Assembly: GCA_017410145.1 (NCBI GenBank)
Contig: JAFQRJ010000016.1
Location: 1 to 63,349, forward strand
Source of the DNA: Tyzzerella sp.
Lineage (GTDB): Bacteria > Bacillota > Clostridia > Lachnospirales > Lachnospiraceae
Reading direction: 5' to 3'
Length of the DNA stretch: 63,349 nucleotides
Within the stretch, counting starts at the first letter, position 1. Every line of letters starts with the position of its first letter. This document shows, piece by piece, positions 18,318 to 27,785 of the stretch. A program made the position numbers and the translations under genes. Below the pieces are notes generated by a model. The model searched no databases, was not told where the DNA came from, and saw nothing but the letters and a program-made list of their open reading frames with translations.

Positions 18318-18345
18318 TTGTATTTTATAGTGTTTTCAGTATAAT
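18318..18345 (+). promoter_or_regulatory. sigma-A promoter of the ABC-F gene
   Basis: TTGTAT (18318-18323) and TATAAT (18340-18345) are separated by 16 bases, 37 bases before the ATG. AGGGGG at 18371-18376 is the ribosome-binding site. Confidence 0.65.
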
Positions 18346-18382
18346 GAAAAGAAATACATTTATTATATTTAGGGGGTAAGAT

Positions 18383-20302
18383 ATGATTCTTGCATGTCAT
18401 AATATCTCAAAGTCATTTGGCGAACAGGTGATTATCAAATCAGGTTCGTTCCATATAGAAGAACGTGAAAAAGCCGCACTTATTGGATTAAACGGTGCCG
18501 GGAAATCAACAATATTGAAAATGATTATAAAAGAGTTGGATGCAGATGCCGGCGATATCATTTTAGCAAAAGGTAAATCCATTGGGTACCTTTCCCAACA
18601 TCAGGATTTGACAAGCCAAAACACCATTGTTGAGGAACTGAAAACTGCTCGTGCAGAGCTTATAAATATGGAGCATCAGATTCGTGCAATGGAGCACGAA
18701 ATGAAACATATGGAAGGTGCAATGCTTGAATCACAGCTTCACTCTTACCATCTTTTGACCCAGCGTTTTGAACAAGAAAATGGTTATGCATTTCAAAGTG
18801 AATTGGTTGGTGTGTTAAAAGGTCTCGGTTTTTGTGAAAATGAATTTACAAAGGAAGTTCATACCCTTTCTGGTGGTCAGAAAACTCGGGTTGCATTAGG
18901 AAAATTACTGCTAACTAAGCCGGATATCCTACTTTTGGACGAGCCAACCAACCATTTAGATATGAATTCCATTGCATGGCTTGAGAACTATTTGTCGAAT
19001 TATGATGGCGCAGTCCTTATTGTTTCCCACGACCGCTACTTTTTGAATCGTGTGGTAACAAAGGTAATTGAAATTGAACAAGGTGAAATTATGATGTTCC
19101 AGGGAAATTATTCTGATTTTGCCCAAAAGAAAAAACAAATGCGTGAAGCAAAGATTAGAGAATATTTAAATCAGCAACAAGAAATCAAACATCAGGAAGC
19201 AGTCATAGAAAAACTTCGTTCCTTCAATCGAGAAAAGTCCATCAAGCGTGCAGAAAGTCGCGAAAAAATGCTGGATAAAATGGAACGCATTGAAAAACCA
19301 ATTGAAACAAAAAATGAACTTCATTTTTCTCTGGAGCCTTCCTGCATAAGCGGAAATGATGTGTTGTCTGTTGAAAATTTAAGTAAATCTTTTGGCTCTC
19401 AAACTTTATTTCAAAATATTTGTTTTGAAATAAAACGTGGGGAACACGTGGCGATCATCGGTGATAACGGGACTGGAAAAACAACTATGTTAAAAATATT
19501 AAATGAAGTAACTGCAGCAGATACCGGTTTGTTTCGACTAGGTTCAAAAGTAAAAATCGGTTATTATGACCAGGAACACCAAGTGTTACACATGAACAAG
19601 TCCATTTTTGACGAAATATCGGATGATTATCCTACACTTACAAACACACAAATTCGTAACACGTTGGCTGCCTTTTTATTTACTGGTGATGATGTTTACA
19701 AATTAATCAAGGATCTAAGCGGTGGCGAACGCGGACGTGTTTCCTTGGCAAAGCTTATGTTATCAGAAGCCAACTTTTTGATTCTGGATGAACCTACCAA
19801 CCATTTGGATATTGCTTCAAAAGAAATCTTAGAGAAAGCATTAAATGAATATACGGGAACTGTTTTATATGTCTCCCATGACCGTTACTTTATTAATCAG
19901 ACAGCCACACGGATCATGGATTTAGTAAATAAAAGTCTCGTAAATTATATCGGCAACTATGATTACTACCTTGAGAAAAAAGAAGAATTAACAGCCGCAT
20001 ACACAAATGCAACTCCAGTTGCCTCTTCTTCGCTCAATCCACCCTCTGTTTCTGATACAAAGTTAGACTGGAAAGCACAAAAAGAAGCGCAGGCTAAGAT
20101 GCGCAAACGTCAAAGTGATTTAAAAAAAGTGGAAGAACGAATCGGGATACTGGAAGCACGGGATGCAGAAATTGACAAAGAGATGACCAATCCGGACATC
20201 TTTACCAACAGTGTGAAATGTCAAGAATTATCTCAAGAAAAGGCTTCCCTTCTGGAAGAATTAGAAGCCCTTTATGAGACATGGGAGTCATTGGCCGAAT
20301 AA
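18383..20302 (+). CDS. ABC-F family ATPase (YdiF/Uup-like)
   Basis: This 639-residue protein has two ABC ATPase domains and no membrane segments, as in ABC-F factors that act on the ribosome. The first domain has Walker A GLNGAGKST near residue 36, signature LSGGQKTR near 163 and Walker B LLLDEPTNHLDM near 183. The second has GDNGTGKTT near 360, LSGGERGR near 447 and LILDEPTNHLDI near 467. A charged linker (about 240-310) and a C-terminal coiled coil (about 560-639) complete the architecture. Members either resolve stalled ribosomes or protect against antibiotics; the linker type here is not diagnostic. It is the only long plus-strand gene in its neighbourhood. Confidence 0.92.
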   Translation: MILACHNISKSFGEQVIIKSGSFHIEEREKAALIGLNGAGKSTILKMIIKELDADAGDIILAKGKSIGYLSQHQDLTSQNTIVEELKTARAELINMEHQIRAMEHEMKHMEGAMLESQLHSYHLLTQRFEQENGYAFQSELVGVLKGLGFCENEFTKEVHTLSGGQKTRVALGKLLLTKPDILLLDEPTNHLDMNSIAWLENYLSNYDGAVLIVSHDRYFLNRVVTKVIEIEQGEIMMFQGNYSDFAQKKKQMREAKIREYLNQQQEIKHQEAVIEKLRSFNREKSIKRAESREKMLDKMERIEKPIETKNELHFSLEPSCISGNDVLSVENLSKSFGSQTLFQNICFEIKRGEHVAIIGDNGTGKTTMLKILNEVTAADTGLFRLGSKVKIGYYDQEHQVLHMNKSIFDEISDDYPTLTNTQIRNTLAAFLFTGDDVYKLIKDLSGGERGRVSLAKLMLSEANFLILDEPTNHLDIASKEILEKALNEYTGTVLYVSHDRYFINQTATRIMDLVNKSLVNYIGNYDYYLEKKEELTAAYTNATPVASSSLNPPSVSDTKLDWKAQKEAQAKMRKRQSDLKKVEERIGILEARDAEIDKEMTNPDIFTNSVKCQELSQEKASLLEELEALYETWESLAE

Positions 20303-20578
20303 AGTCTTTTGTATTTCATTCACAATAGTCTGACTACTTATATTTGCAATTTCTTCTTTGTTATAATCGATGACAAAAACAAATGCAAATATAAGTGCTG
20401 CGATAATCAGTCTAAGTAAAAATGTACTGCGAGGAGCAATTTGCTCGTCATCATTTTGATACAATGAATGATATGTAGAATTGTATCTCGGATGAATGGC
20501 CGGGGGAGAATTTTTCTCACTGTAATTTTTTCGTACTTCCTGCAAAAGTTTTATTCTTCTCTTTTCAACCTCATTCAT
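20288..20578 (-). CDS. small single-pass membrane protein, unknown function
   Basis: This 96-residue protein is of no family I recognise. A charged N-terminus (MNEVEKRRIKLLQEVRKNY) and a polar linker lead into one strongly hydrophobic helix (about residues 52-68, FLLRLIIAALIFAFVFVI). A short acidic/amphipathic tail follows. Its 3' end overlaps the 3' end of the ABC-F gene by 15 bases in convergent orientation. The transmembrane segment, normal codon use and an upstream gap with a terminator argue that it is real. Confidence 0.6.
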   Translation of the reverse strand: MNEVEKRRIKLLQEVRKNYSEKNSPPAIHPRYNSTYHSLYQNDDEQIAPRSTFLLRLIIAALIFAFVFVIDYNKEEIANISSQTIVNEIQKTLFGQ

Positions 20579-20596
20579 ACGATTACTCCTATTAAT

Positions 20597-20636
20597 AAAA
20601 AAGCATATACTACTGACTATACTGTAGTATATGCTT
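20597..20636 (-). terminator. rho-independent terminator of the his operon
   Basis: A 13-bp perfect stem (20601-20613 with 20624-20636, 10-base loop) lies 30 bases past the last his gene. It is followed on the minus strand by a T run (A at 20597-20602 on plus). Confidence 0.9.
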
Positions 20637-20666
20637 TATATTTTAAAATAGAATTTGTTCTGAGAA

Positions 20667-21851
20667 CTATCTGTCAGCCAGTTCTTTCACAATATCATCC
20701 CAACTAACACCCTTTTCTACCATAAGAACCATAGCATGGTATAAGAAATCCGATAATTCATATTTGATTTCCTCTGGGTTTGGATTTTTAGCAGCAATGA
20801 CAAGTTCAGTGGCTTCCTCTCCCACTTTCTTAAGAATTTTGTCGATTCCTTTATCAAACAAATAATTGGTATAAGAACCTTCTTTTGGGTTAATCTTGCG
20901 ATCCAAAATCGTAGCGTATACACTTTCAAATACCTGAAGTGGATTTAACACATCACTGTCTGCCTCAACAAGTTGCTGAAAGAAACATGATTTTGCACCT
21001 GTATGACAAGCTACTCCCACTTGATCTACTTTTGCTAAGATAGTATCGTTATCACAGTCAAGGGTCAACGATTTCACATACTGATAATGTCCCGATGTTT
21101 CACCCTTTATCCATCTTTCTTTTCGACTTCTGCTGTAATATGTCATTTTACCGGTCTTCAAGGTAAACTCATATGCATCCCGGTCCATGTATGCAAGCAT
21201 CAAAACATCACTTGTCTTATAATCCTGTACAATGACGGGGATTAATCCTTCTCCATTTAATTTAAAATCTGAAAATGCCATCTTGCTCTCAAGCAAATCT
21301 TCCCTCGTCGAAATCCGAGTCAAATCCTTGTTCTGTGTAAGCACGATTGTCTCAAGGTTGGTCATGTCTACTACTGCATTTTGATCTTCACATTGACAGA
21401 AAAGAACTTCGCTTGCATACATTTCAATTTCTGTTTTATATTGTGAAAATACTTTCTCATTCTCTACCGACACGAGGATTTTCTCTTTTCCGAACCGTTT
21501 TGATACTTCTTCAAGAAGCAGCGTATCTTCTGAATTCACAAAATCTACGACAACTTTTTTCGCACCTGCATATAGCATTTTTTTGACGTCTTCCAAACGT
21601 TTTACGTTTCCTCCTGCAATCATAGGAATATGAATCACACGGTTAATTTTTTTTATAATATCAATGGAGAGATCATGCTCTACATCGCTGTCTGACAAAT
21701 CAAACACACAGAGTTCATATGCCCCTGACTCGCTATATGCTTTCGCCAATTCCACAACATCCTCACATATCACTTCCGTGTCGTCAAATCCTTTTACTGC
21801 ATTCCCCTGCTTTATAAAAATACATGGGATAATTCTTTGATATGTACTCAC
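20667..21851 (-). CDS. hisIE: HisIE with an extra N-terminal degenerate HisF-like domain
   Basis: This 394-residue protein has three parts. Residues 1 to about 195 align with the HisF barrel ([36 protein letters not shown]) but are shorter. The HisF catalytic Asp11 position is Phe and the Asp130 position is Glu, so cyclase activity is unlikely. Residues about 205-300 are phosphoribosyl-AMP cyclohydrolase HisI, with [14 protein letters not shown] and [10 protein letters not shown] as metal sites. Residues about 305-394 are phosphoribosyl-ATP pyrophosphatase HisE ([15 protein letters not shown]). It performs steps 2 and 3 of histidine synthesis. It is the last gene of hisZ-G-D-B-IE, one base after hisB. 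True hisF, hisH, hisA and hisC are not in the window. Confidence 0.92.
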   Translation of the reverse strand: MSTYQRIIPCIFIKQGNAVKGFDDTEVICEDVVELAKAYSESGAYELCVFDLSDSDVEHDLSIDIIKKINRVIHIPMIAGGNVKRLEDVKKMLYAGAKKVVVDFVNSEDTLLLEEVSKRFGKEKILVSVENEKVFSQYKTEIEMYASEVLFCQCEDQNAVVDMTNLETIVLTQNKDLTRISTREDLLESKMAFSDFKLNGEGLIPVIVQDYKTSDVLMLAYMDRDAYEFTLKTGKMTYYSRSRKERWIKGETSGHYQYVKSLTLDCDNDTILAKVDQVGVACHTGAKSCFFQQLVEADSDVLNPLQVFESVYATILDRKINPKEGSYTNYLFDKGIDKILKKVGEEATELVIAAKNPNPEEIKYELSDFLYHAMVLMVEKGVSWDDIVKELADR

Positions 21852-21852
21852 T

Positions 21853-22443
21853 TTACAAACTTCCTTTCGTCGACCAAACGTCTTTCATTCTTGGTTCTTC
21901 CATAGTTGCAGCATCCAGAGCCTTCCCTAACGCTTTAAAGAGCGCTTCTGCCATGTGATGTGCATTGCCCGGCTCCAATATCTTTAAATGCAAATTCATT
22001 GCTGCACTATAGGATAAAGCATAGAAAAATTCACGGAACATTTCGGTGTCAAAATCGTCTAATTTTCCAATTGGAAACTCTGCCTGGAAATTCAAATATG
22101 GTCTACCTGATAAATCAATTGCACACATTGCCAGCGTCTCATCCATCGGCAACAAAAAGCTTCCATAACGTTTAATTCCTTTTTTATCCCCAAGAGCCTT
22201 TAAAATCGCTTGTCCCAAAACAATTCCAACATCTTCTACCGTATGATGACAGTCTACGTGCAAATCACCCACAACCTGCAAGTCCAAATCAAATAAACCA
22301 TGCCTTGCAAATCCGTCTAACATATGGTCAAAAAAACCCACGCCTGTATGTATATTTGTTTTTCCGGTTCCATCCAAATTCAAAGTCAGATTAATATCTG
22401 TTTCTTTTGTTGTTCTAACAATATTTGTAATTCTGTTTTCCAT
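21853..22443 (-). CDS. hisB: imidazoleglycerol-phosphate dehydratase
   Basis: This 196-residue single-domain HisB removes water from imidazole glycerol phosphate. It is full length and carries the duplicated metal-binding signatures: [16 protein letters not shown] near residue 36, [12 protein letters not shown] near 64, and later [26 protein letters not shown], broken around 150-175. There is no fused phosphatase domain, unlike in enterics, so a separate histidinol phosphatase is required. It sits in the his operon between hisD and the HisIE fusion, with a 10-base gap to hisD. Confidence 0.97.
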   Translation of the reverse strand: MENRITNIVRTTKETDINLTLNLDGTGKTNIHTGVGFFDHMLDGFARHGLFDLDLQVVGDLHVDCHHTVEDVGIVLGQAILKALGDKKGIKRYGSFLLPMDETLAMCAIDLSGRPYLNFQAEFPIGKLDDFDTEMFREFFYALSYSAAMNLHLKILEPGNAHHMAEALFKALGKALDAATMEEPRMKDVWSTKGSL

Positions 22444-22453
22444 ATATATTCAC

Positions 22454-23746
22454 CTACTTTTCAAAACGCACCTTTATGGAATTCGCGTGTGCTGTCAATT
22501 GTTCTGCATTTGCAAAACTTTCAATATCTTTGTGTACTTCTTCTAACGCCTCTTTTGAATAAGCTATAATACTTGATTTCTTAATAAAATCATCCACGCT
22601 AAGTGGCGAAAAGAATTTTGCTGTTCCATTGGTTGGAAGTACATGGTTTGGACCTGCAAAATAATCCCCTAACGGTTCACTGCTGTATTCGCCAATAAAA
22701 ATTGCACCTGCATTGCGCACCTTCATCATGACATCATACGGATTTCTTGTCATAATTTCCAAATGCTCCGATGCGATTTCATTTGCAATATCAATTGCGT
22801 CTCTCATGGTGTCTGCAACTAATATATAACCGTAATTATCCAAAGATTTTTTCATAATCTCTGTACGGCTCAATTCTTCCACAAAAATATCCACTTGCTC
22901 AGATACCTCTTTTGCAAGTTGTTCACTTGTTGTTACTAAGATTGCAGATGCAAGTTCGTCATGTTCTGCCTGAGACAAAAGGTCAGCGGCAACATATCTC
23001 GGATTGGCTGTTTCGTCTGCAATAACCAAAATTTCACTTGGACCAGCAATAGCATCAATATTCACATGTCCGTATACTGCTTTTTTTGCAAGAGCAACAT
23101 AAATATTACCAGGTCCCACAATTTTGTCAACTTTCGGGATGCTCTCTGTTCCATATGCAAGAGCTCCGATTGCTTGCGCTCCCCCTATTTTATATATCAC
23201 ATCTGCACCTGCTTCTTTTGCTGCAACCAGTGTATTCGGATTAACCTTGCCATCTTTGCCCGGTGGTGTCACCATTACAATCTCATCAACACCGGCAACC
23301 TTCGCAGGAAGAATGTTCATAAGTACCGAAGAAGGATATACGGCTTTTCCACCAGGCACATAAACACCCACTCTCTGTAGAGGTGTTACCTTTTGCCCCA
23401 GCATGGTTCCATTTGGTTTACTGTCAAACCAGCTGTACTGTTTTTGTTTTTCATGATATTCCCGGATGTTCTTCTTTGCCTTGCGAATGATTTCAAGGAG
23501 AGACGCATCTACTATTTCATAAGCTTCCCGAATCTCATCTTCTGTAACCCGAATCGTCGAAGCATCAATACTAGCGCCGTCAAATTGTTTAGTGAAATCA
23601 AAAAGTGCCTGGTCTTTTTGCAGTTTAACAGCATTTAATATTGCTGCAACTCTTTCCTCATATTCTGTATATTGATTTGGACTACGTCTAAGCAAATCTT
23701 CCAGAAGATTCTTTTTTGTATTTTCATCCAACTTTAGAATTCTCAT
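22454..23746 (-). CDS. hisD: histidinol dehydrogenase
   Basis: This 430-residue zinc enzyme oxidises L-histidinol to L-histidine with two NAD+. It is full length. Motifs are VTPLQRVGVYVPGGKAVYPS near residue 117, GGAQAIGALAYGTESIPKVD near 190, VGPGNIYVALAKK near 213, and IDAIAGPSEILVIADETANP near 234. The zinc/active-site region has LSQAEHDELASAILVT near 264. EEVHKDIESFANAEQLTAHANSI near the C-terminus supplies further conserved residues. Two bases separate it from hisG. Confidence 0.97.
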   Translation of the reverse strand: MRILKLDENTKKNLLEDLLRRSPNQYTEYEERVAAILNAVKLQKDQALFDFTKQFDGASIDASTIRVTEDEIREAYEIVDASLLEIIRKAKKNIREYHEKQKQYSWFDSKPNGTMLGQKVTPLQRVGVYVPGGKAVYPSSVLMNILPAKVAGVDEIVMVTPPGKDGKVNPNTLVAAKEAGADVIYKIGGAQAIGALAYGTESIPKVDKIVGPGNIYVALAKKAVYGHVNIDAIAGPSEILVIADETANPRYVAADLLSQAEHDELASAILVTTSEQLAKEVSEQVDIFVEELSRTEIMKKSLDNYGYILVADTMRDAIDIANEIASEHLEIMTRNPYDVMMKVRNAGAIFIGEYSSEPLGDYFAGPNHVLPTNGTAKFFSPLSVDDFIKKSSIIAYSKEALEEVHKDIESFANAEQLTAHANSIKVRFEK

Positions 23747-23748
23747 CC

Positions 23749-24393
23749 TTATCCCTCCTGTAAAACGGTGCGCAATTTTGCAAGTAAATCTTTAATGCGC
23801 TCGTTTTCCATCCTCATACTTACCGGATTTACAATCATACGTGCAGAAAGCGGACAAACCTCTTCAAGCACATCCAATCCATTCTCGCGCAGTGTAGAAC
23901 CTGTTTCTACAATGTCTACAATAACCTCAGACAAGCCTACAAGCGGTGCCAGTTCAATAGAACCATTTAACTTGATAATTTCTACAGTCTGATGCTTTTT
24001 GTTGTAGAAATAATCCTTTGCTATCTTAGGATATTTTGTAGCAACACGTATCAGTTCGTGATGCTTTAAATATTCTGCAGCTGACGCAGGACCACAGACA
24101 CACATGCGACATTTTCCAAATCCAAGATCACACACCTCGTGCACCTTTCTGCCTTCTTCCAGAATGGTATCCTTTCCAACAACTCCAATATCAGCTGCTC
24201 CATATTCTACATAGGTCGGAACATCCGGTCCTTTTGCCAAGAAAAATTTTAATTTTAATTCTTCGTTCACAAAAATGAGTTTTCTGGAATTCTTATCTTG
24301 GATTTCTTCGCATGTAATTCCCAGTTGTTCCAATAATTCCATTGTCTTCTTTGCAAGACGGCCCTTCGTCAATGCAAATGTCAAATATCTCAT
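23749..24393 (-). CDS. hisG: ATP phosphoribosyltransferase, short form
   Basis: This 214-residue HisG is the short form. It catalyses the first committed step (ATP plus PRPP) but lacks the C-terminal regulatory domain and needs HisZ. Visible motifs are FALTKGRLAKKTMELL near residue 6, KFFLAKGPDVPTYVEYGAADIGVVGKD (landmark around 50-76), RVATKYP near 116 and the PRPP site VGLSEVIVDIVETGSTLRENGL around 150-170. HisZ is encoded immediately upstream, 16 bases away, which fits the hetero-octamer HisGZ. Confidence 0.97.
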   Translation of the reverse strand: MRYLTFALTKGRLAKKTMELLEQLGITCEEIQDKNSRKLIFVNEELKLKFFLAKGPDVPTYVEYGAADIGVVGKDTILEEGRKVHEVCDLGFGKCRMCVCGPASAAEYLKHHELIRVATKYPKIAKDYFYNKKHQTVEIIKLNGSIELAPLVGLSEVIVDIVETGSTLRENGLDVLEEVCPLSARMIVNPVSMRMENERIKDLLAKLRTVLQEG

Positions 24394-24409
24394 ATTGTAT
24401 CCTCCAGTT

Positions 24410-25663
24410 TTACTTTATCGTTTTTGAAACACTCTTTCCTGTTCCTGTGAGCAAGTTTACCATCTCAATGTCATTTGTATTTCTCAAATACATCATACTC
24501 ACGCACAAATTTTGCTTTGCACAGGAAATATATTCCTCGATTTTCTTATCCTCTCTCTTTAAAACCAATTCTGTTGGTTTACCATTAGCACGAAATTCTT
24601 TTGCTAGTTTAATTGCCTCCGCCTGTCTGTTGGCATCATAAAGAATAAACGTATTCTTGTTCTTATAAGGGATTGAAAGCTTCTGTCTTGCAAATGCATT
24701 TAAAAGTTCATCCACAACAATAACGAATCCTATCGATGGAGATGCTTTTCCAAATTTCTCTAATAAATGGTCATAACGTCCACCTTTCACAATAGCATCA
24801 CCTGTGCCGTATGTATATCCGCGGAATATAATGCCTGTGTAATATCCATAGGTTCCACTCATACTCAAATCAAATGTAACATATTTCTCTACACCATAAG
24901 CCGTTAATAAATCATACAGCGCTTCTAAGCGCTTCAATGCTTCAATTGTTCTAAAATTCAAAGCATATTTCTTGGCTTCCCGTAGAATCTCCACGCCACC
25001 TATTAATTCCGGCAAAATCTGAAATGCAGCTTTGGTTGTCTCCTTTGTATTCGCATTTTGCAAAAGTTCTTCCACGCCAAAATAATTTCGATTGCTGATA
25101 AATTCACGAAGCTTAAGTTCCTCTTCCTTGTCCAAACCTGTTTCTGCAATAAAGCTTTCAAAAAATTCCACATTTCCAATATGGATTTGGAACTCACCTA
25201 AGCCTACTTCTTTTAAACTCTCCACAGCCATAGCAACCATCTCAGCATCTGCCTCCACAGAATCCAATCCTATAAGCTCGGCTCCGGCCTGTGTGGTTTC
25301 ATGTAATCTTCCTCTGTAGCTGGAATGATTGATAAATGTATTTCCTTTATAGCACAGACGAATTGGTAGTTTCTCTGTATCATATAAGGTAGTTGCCATT
25401 CTTGCAATGGATGGCGTAATATCCGGTCTTAAGACCAATGTATTACCCTCGCGGTCAAAAAATTTATATAATTCCTTTGACGGAATGGTTCCCACTTCTT
25501 TTCCAAACACATCAAAGTACTCAAACATCGGGGTTTGAACATTATGATAGCCGTATAAGGCAAATACTTTCTGTAGTTTGTTTTCTAACTCGTTTTTCTT
25601 GCGGTATTCGGCGCTGTAAATATCTCTCACGCCGTCCGGTGTATGTAAATTCTGCTGTTTCAT
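24410..25663 (-). CDS. hisZ: ATP phosphoribosyltransferase regulatory subunit HisZ
   Basis: This 417-residue protein is a histidyl-tRNA synthetase paralogue lacking the anticodon domain, typical of HisZ. It starts with HTPDGVRDIYS, has the class II motif 2-like VLRPDITPSIARMATTLY near residue 75 and GRLHETTQAGAELIGLDS near 117. Motif 3-like GRYDHLLEKFGKASPSIGF follows near 295. It forms the feedback-regulated complex with short-form HisG. It is the first his gene of the cluster. The 14-base gap to recU upstream leaves no room for a T-box leader, so his transcription probably comes from further upstream. Confidence 0.94.
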   Translation of the reverse strand: MKQQNLHTPDGVRDIYSAEYRKKNELENKLQKVFALYGYHNVQTPMFEYFDVFGKEVGTIPSKELYKFFDREGNTLVLRPDITPSIARMATTLYDTEKLPIRLCYKGNTFINHSSYRGRLHETTQAGAELIGLDSVEADAEMVAMAVESLKEVGLGEFQIHIGNVEFFESFIAETGLDKEEELKLREFISNRNYFGVEELLQNANTKETTKAAFQILPELIGGVEILREAKKYALNFRTIEALKRLEALYDLLTAYGVEKYVTFDLSMSGTYGYYTGIIFRGYTYGTGDAIVKGGRYDHLLEKFGKASPSIGFVIVVDELLNAFARQKLSIPYKNKNTFILYDANRQAEAIKLAKEFRANGKPTELVLKREDKKIEEYISCAKQNLCVSMMYLRNTNDIEMVNLLTGTGKSVSKTIK

Positions 25664-25677
25664 GAAGTCCTCCTAAC

Positions 25678-26211
25678 CTAGTCCCTTTCTTCTAAATCCA
25701 TTTGTAATGCATCTAAAAACGGAACATAGCATCCATTTTTTAATTGCATAAAATAGTTTGGATTCAACTCCTCATAACGGATACTTTTTCGTCCGCCATC
25801 CTTCGCTCGATTCCAAAACTGAAGTAATTCATCATATTTCATATAATATAATGTATTTCTTGCACTATAATAAATAATCAAGAAAGCAATTCCATCCTGC
25901 TTTTCAAATTCACCCATAAAATTCACTTGATGCTCATGAATATTCTGCAATGGAAATGTGTCTGTATTACATTCTTTTGCATCAAAGCAGACCGGAATCC
26001 CTTGTACAGCTCCAATATAGTCTACCGTACTTCTCTGATCAAAGTAAGCCAATGTAATATGGCGATGTTCTTTATCAATCTGAACCGGAGTAATTGGCGT
26101 TGGAATCTTTTGAATCAACGCAAGTCCTTGCTCCAAATACTTTTCATTTGTACGATTAAGAAATTCCTCCAATGTAGAACCTCTAAGTCCTCTTGAGTTC
26201 CATGTTCCCAT
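25678..26211 (-). CDS. recU: Holliday junction resolvase RecU
   Basis: This 177-residue protein has the RecU family layout. It contains NSRGLRGSTLEEFLNRTNEKY-like N-terminal sequence, then AYFDQRSTVDYIGAVQGIPVCFDAKE with the catalytic Asp/Glu-x-Lys residues of the nuclease fold near 55-80. TDTFPLQNIHEHQVNFM is near 83 and AFLIIYYSARNTLYYM near 109. It cleaves four-way junctions during recombination and segregation and works with RuvAB in Firmicutes. It lies between a pseudouridine synthase gene and hisZ. Confidence 0.92.
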   Translation of the reverse strand: MGTWNSRGLRGSTLEEFLNRTNEKYLEQGLALIQKIPTPITPVQIDKEHRHITLAYFDQRSTVDYIGAVQGIPVCFDAKECNTDTFPLQNIHEHQVNFMGEFEKQDGIAFLIIYYSARNTLYYMKYDELLQFWNRAKDGGRKSIRYEELNPNYFMQLKNGCYVPFLDALQMDLEERD

Positions 26212-26216
26212 GTGAA

Positions 26217-27185
26217 TTATCCTTCTCTTTTCTCTGCATCTAAAATTGTCTGGAATAATGTTGGAATTGGTGCTGCAAAGTGTTTTTCACTAAGCGCCTC
26301 CAATTCACCTTCTAGTTTTGGCATCTCTATGCGATAGGCGTGTAAGAGTTGACTATCCAGCTTGTATTTGCTCTTATACGCATCATTGATCCTTCGATTA
26401 CCATATTTGTAATCTCCAATGATAGCATGCCCTTCTGATGCCAAATGCGCACGAATCTGATGGGTTCTTCCTGTAATCAAATGCACCTCTAAAAGTGTAC
26501 ACCTTTCATTAGACCACAGCGGTCTGTACTCAGTCTCAATCGGAAGGGCATCTGCCTCTTTAGACTGTAATATACTTACTTTATTCGTATTTTCGTCTTT
26601 TGTCAAATATCCTTTGATATATTTTTTTTCTTTTATCTCTCCAAGGACCAGACAACGGTAATATTTTCTCAAAGAACGCTCTTTAAAAAGGGCTCCCATC
26701 TCCTGAAGTCCAATCAAACTTTTTCCTGCAATTATAAGTCCGCTTGTATTTCTGTCTAAGCGATTACAAATAGATGGTTTAAAAGAGCGCAGTTCCTCCT
26801 CTGTGATTTGTCCACTGTCTAACAGATAAGATATCACATGTTCGACCACTGATGTATCTTTCATTTCTGCCTTTTGCGAAAGCATACCCACAGGTTTATT
26901 AATCATAAGCACATTGGAATCTTCATAAATGATGTCTAACTTCTCATCTGTGCGAACAATCTCTTGCTTTGAAAATTTAGCAATGGTATCATCTGCAAGA
27001 AAAATCTTCACAGAATCTCCAACCGTCAGTTTCTCATTTCCGGTAGCCTTCTTTCCATTAAGTACAATATTCTTTTTTCGAAGCATTTTATAAATAAAAC
27101 TTTTTGGTGCTTCATTTAGGTATTTTGCGAGAAGCTTGTCAAAACGCTGACCGGCTTCATTTACACTTACAATAATCTCCTGCAT
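26217..27185 (-). CDS. RluA family pseudouridine synthase
   Basis: This 322-residue protein has an N-terminal S4 RNA-binding domain (about residues 12-70, RFDKLLAKYLNEAPKSFIYKML region). The RluA-type catalytic domain has the invariant Asp in NRLDRNTSGLIIAGKS near 142 and HQIRAHLASEGHAIIGDYKYG near 245. Members isomerise uridines in 23S rRNA or tRNA; RluC- and RluD-type targets cannot be separated by eye. It is in a tight minus-strand run, five bases upstream of recU. Confidence 0.93.
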   Translation of the reverse strand: MQEIIVSVNEAGQRFDKLLAKYLNEAPKSFIYKMLRKKNIVLNGKKATGNEKLTVGDSVKIFLADDTIAKFSKQEIVRTDEKLDIIYEDSNVLMINKPVGMLSQKAEMKDTSVVEHVISYLLDSGQITEEELRSFKPSICNRLDRNTSGLIIAGKSLIGLQEMGALFKERSLRKYYRCLVLGEIKEKKYIKGYLTKDENTNKVSILQSKEADALPIETEYRPLWSNERCTLLEVHLITGRTHQIRAHLASEGHAIIGDYKYGNRRINDAYKSKYKLDSQLLHAYRIEMPKLEGELEALSEKHFAAPIPTLFQTILDAEKREG

Positions 27186-27195
27186 ATTTTCTCCA

Positions 27196-27771
27196 TTACA
27201 ATGAAAGATTTAAGATAACCCGGCGAATTCCCAACTCTCTTTCTTTCTCTTGTTCTTTTTCTTCTATAGCAAGTTGATTCATTTCTTTGATTCGTGATAA
27301 AAAGTTCTTATAATTGTCAAATATCTTCACAGAAACCTTTGTATATTTATTGGAATCTAAATATTTCTTTATATGCTTTGCAGCTTCATTTGTATCAACC
27401 TTTTCCTTGGAAGTGTAACCACAAATGGTGTTGCCTGAAATCACAATACAATCAACCGGCATAATCTTCTTTTCACTTGTAAACACCATATCAAATACTG
27501 TTGTTAAATGCTCTGCGTTGGCTTTAATTTCTTTTTCCGTCTTACTGTGAACCGACTTATGTGGTGCAATCATAATCACTTCTACCAATGCTTTCGAAGC
27601 CGGCAGACAACCGAGTACAGCAACCACTGTTAACAGATTTAACCTGTCACCCGTTTGCCAGATACCTAGAACAAACAAAGCAATTACAATCCCAAACTCA
27701 ATGACTGTCTTTATAATAACATTTCTTTTATGCTGACGAATATAGCCAGCATCCCCTTTTTTGATTTTCAT
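27196..27771 (-). CDS. conserved membrane protein with two transmembrane helices, unknown function
   Basis: This 191-residue protein starts MKIKKGDAGYIRQHKRN. I chose this ATG because an AAAGGGA sequence lies 5 bases upstream, whereas the longer frame starts at TTG. Two hydrophobic helices (about residues 20-37 and 45-60, VIEFGIVIALFVLGIW and LTVVAVLGCLPASKALVEV) are followed by a soluble alpha/beta region with FDMVFTSEKKIMPVDCIVISG and a charged C-terminal helix. No named family is recognised. It lies between an SDR gene and the RluA-type gene, overlapping neither with this start. Confidence 0.7.
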   Translation of the reverse strand: MKIKKGDAGYIRQHKRNVIIKTVIEFGIVIALFVLGIWQTGDRLNLLTVVAVLGCLPASKALVEVIMIAPHKSVHSKTEKEIKANAEHLTTVFDMVFTSEKKIMPVDCIVISGNTICGYTSKEKVDTNEAAKHIKKYLDSNKYTKVSVKIFDNYKNFLSRIKEMNQLAIEEKEQEKERELGIRRVILNLSL

Positions 27772-27785
27772 TTGTGTCCCTTTCT

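Noticed and set aside
17599-18318. The long rex frame starting at 18318
   Set aside because: Extra N-terminus lacks family resemblance; GTG at 18243 has a good ribosome-binding site and gives normal length.
18244-18382. A Rex operator in the rex/ABC-F divergent region
   Set aside because: No TTGTTAANNNNTTAACAA-like palindrome was seen; only AT-rich sequence and a promoter.
25664-25677. T-box leader of the his operon
   Set aside because: The gap between recU and hisZ is 14 bases, too short for a T-box.
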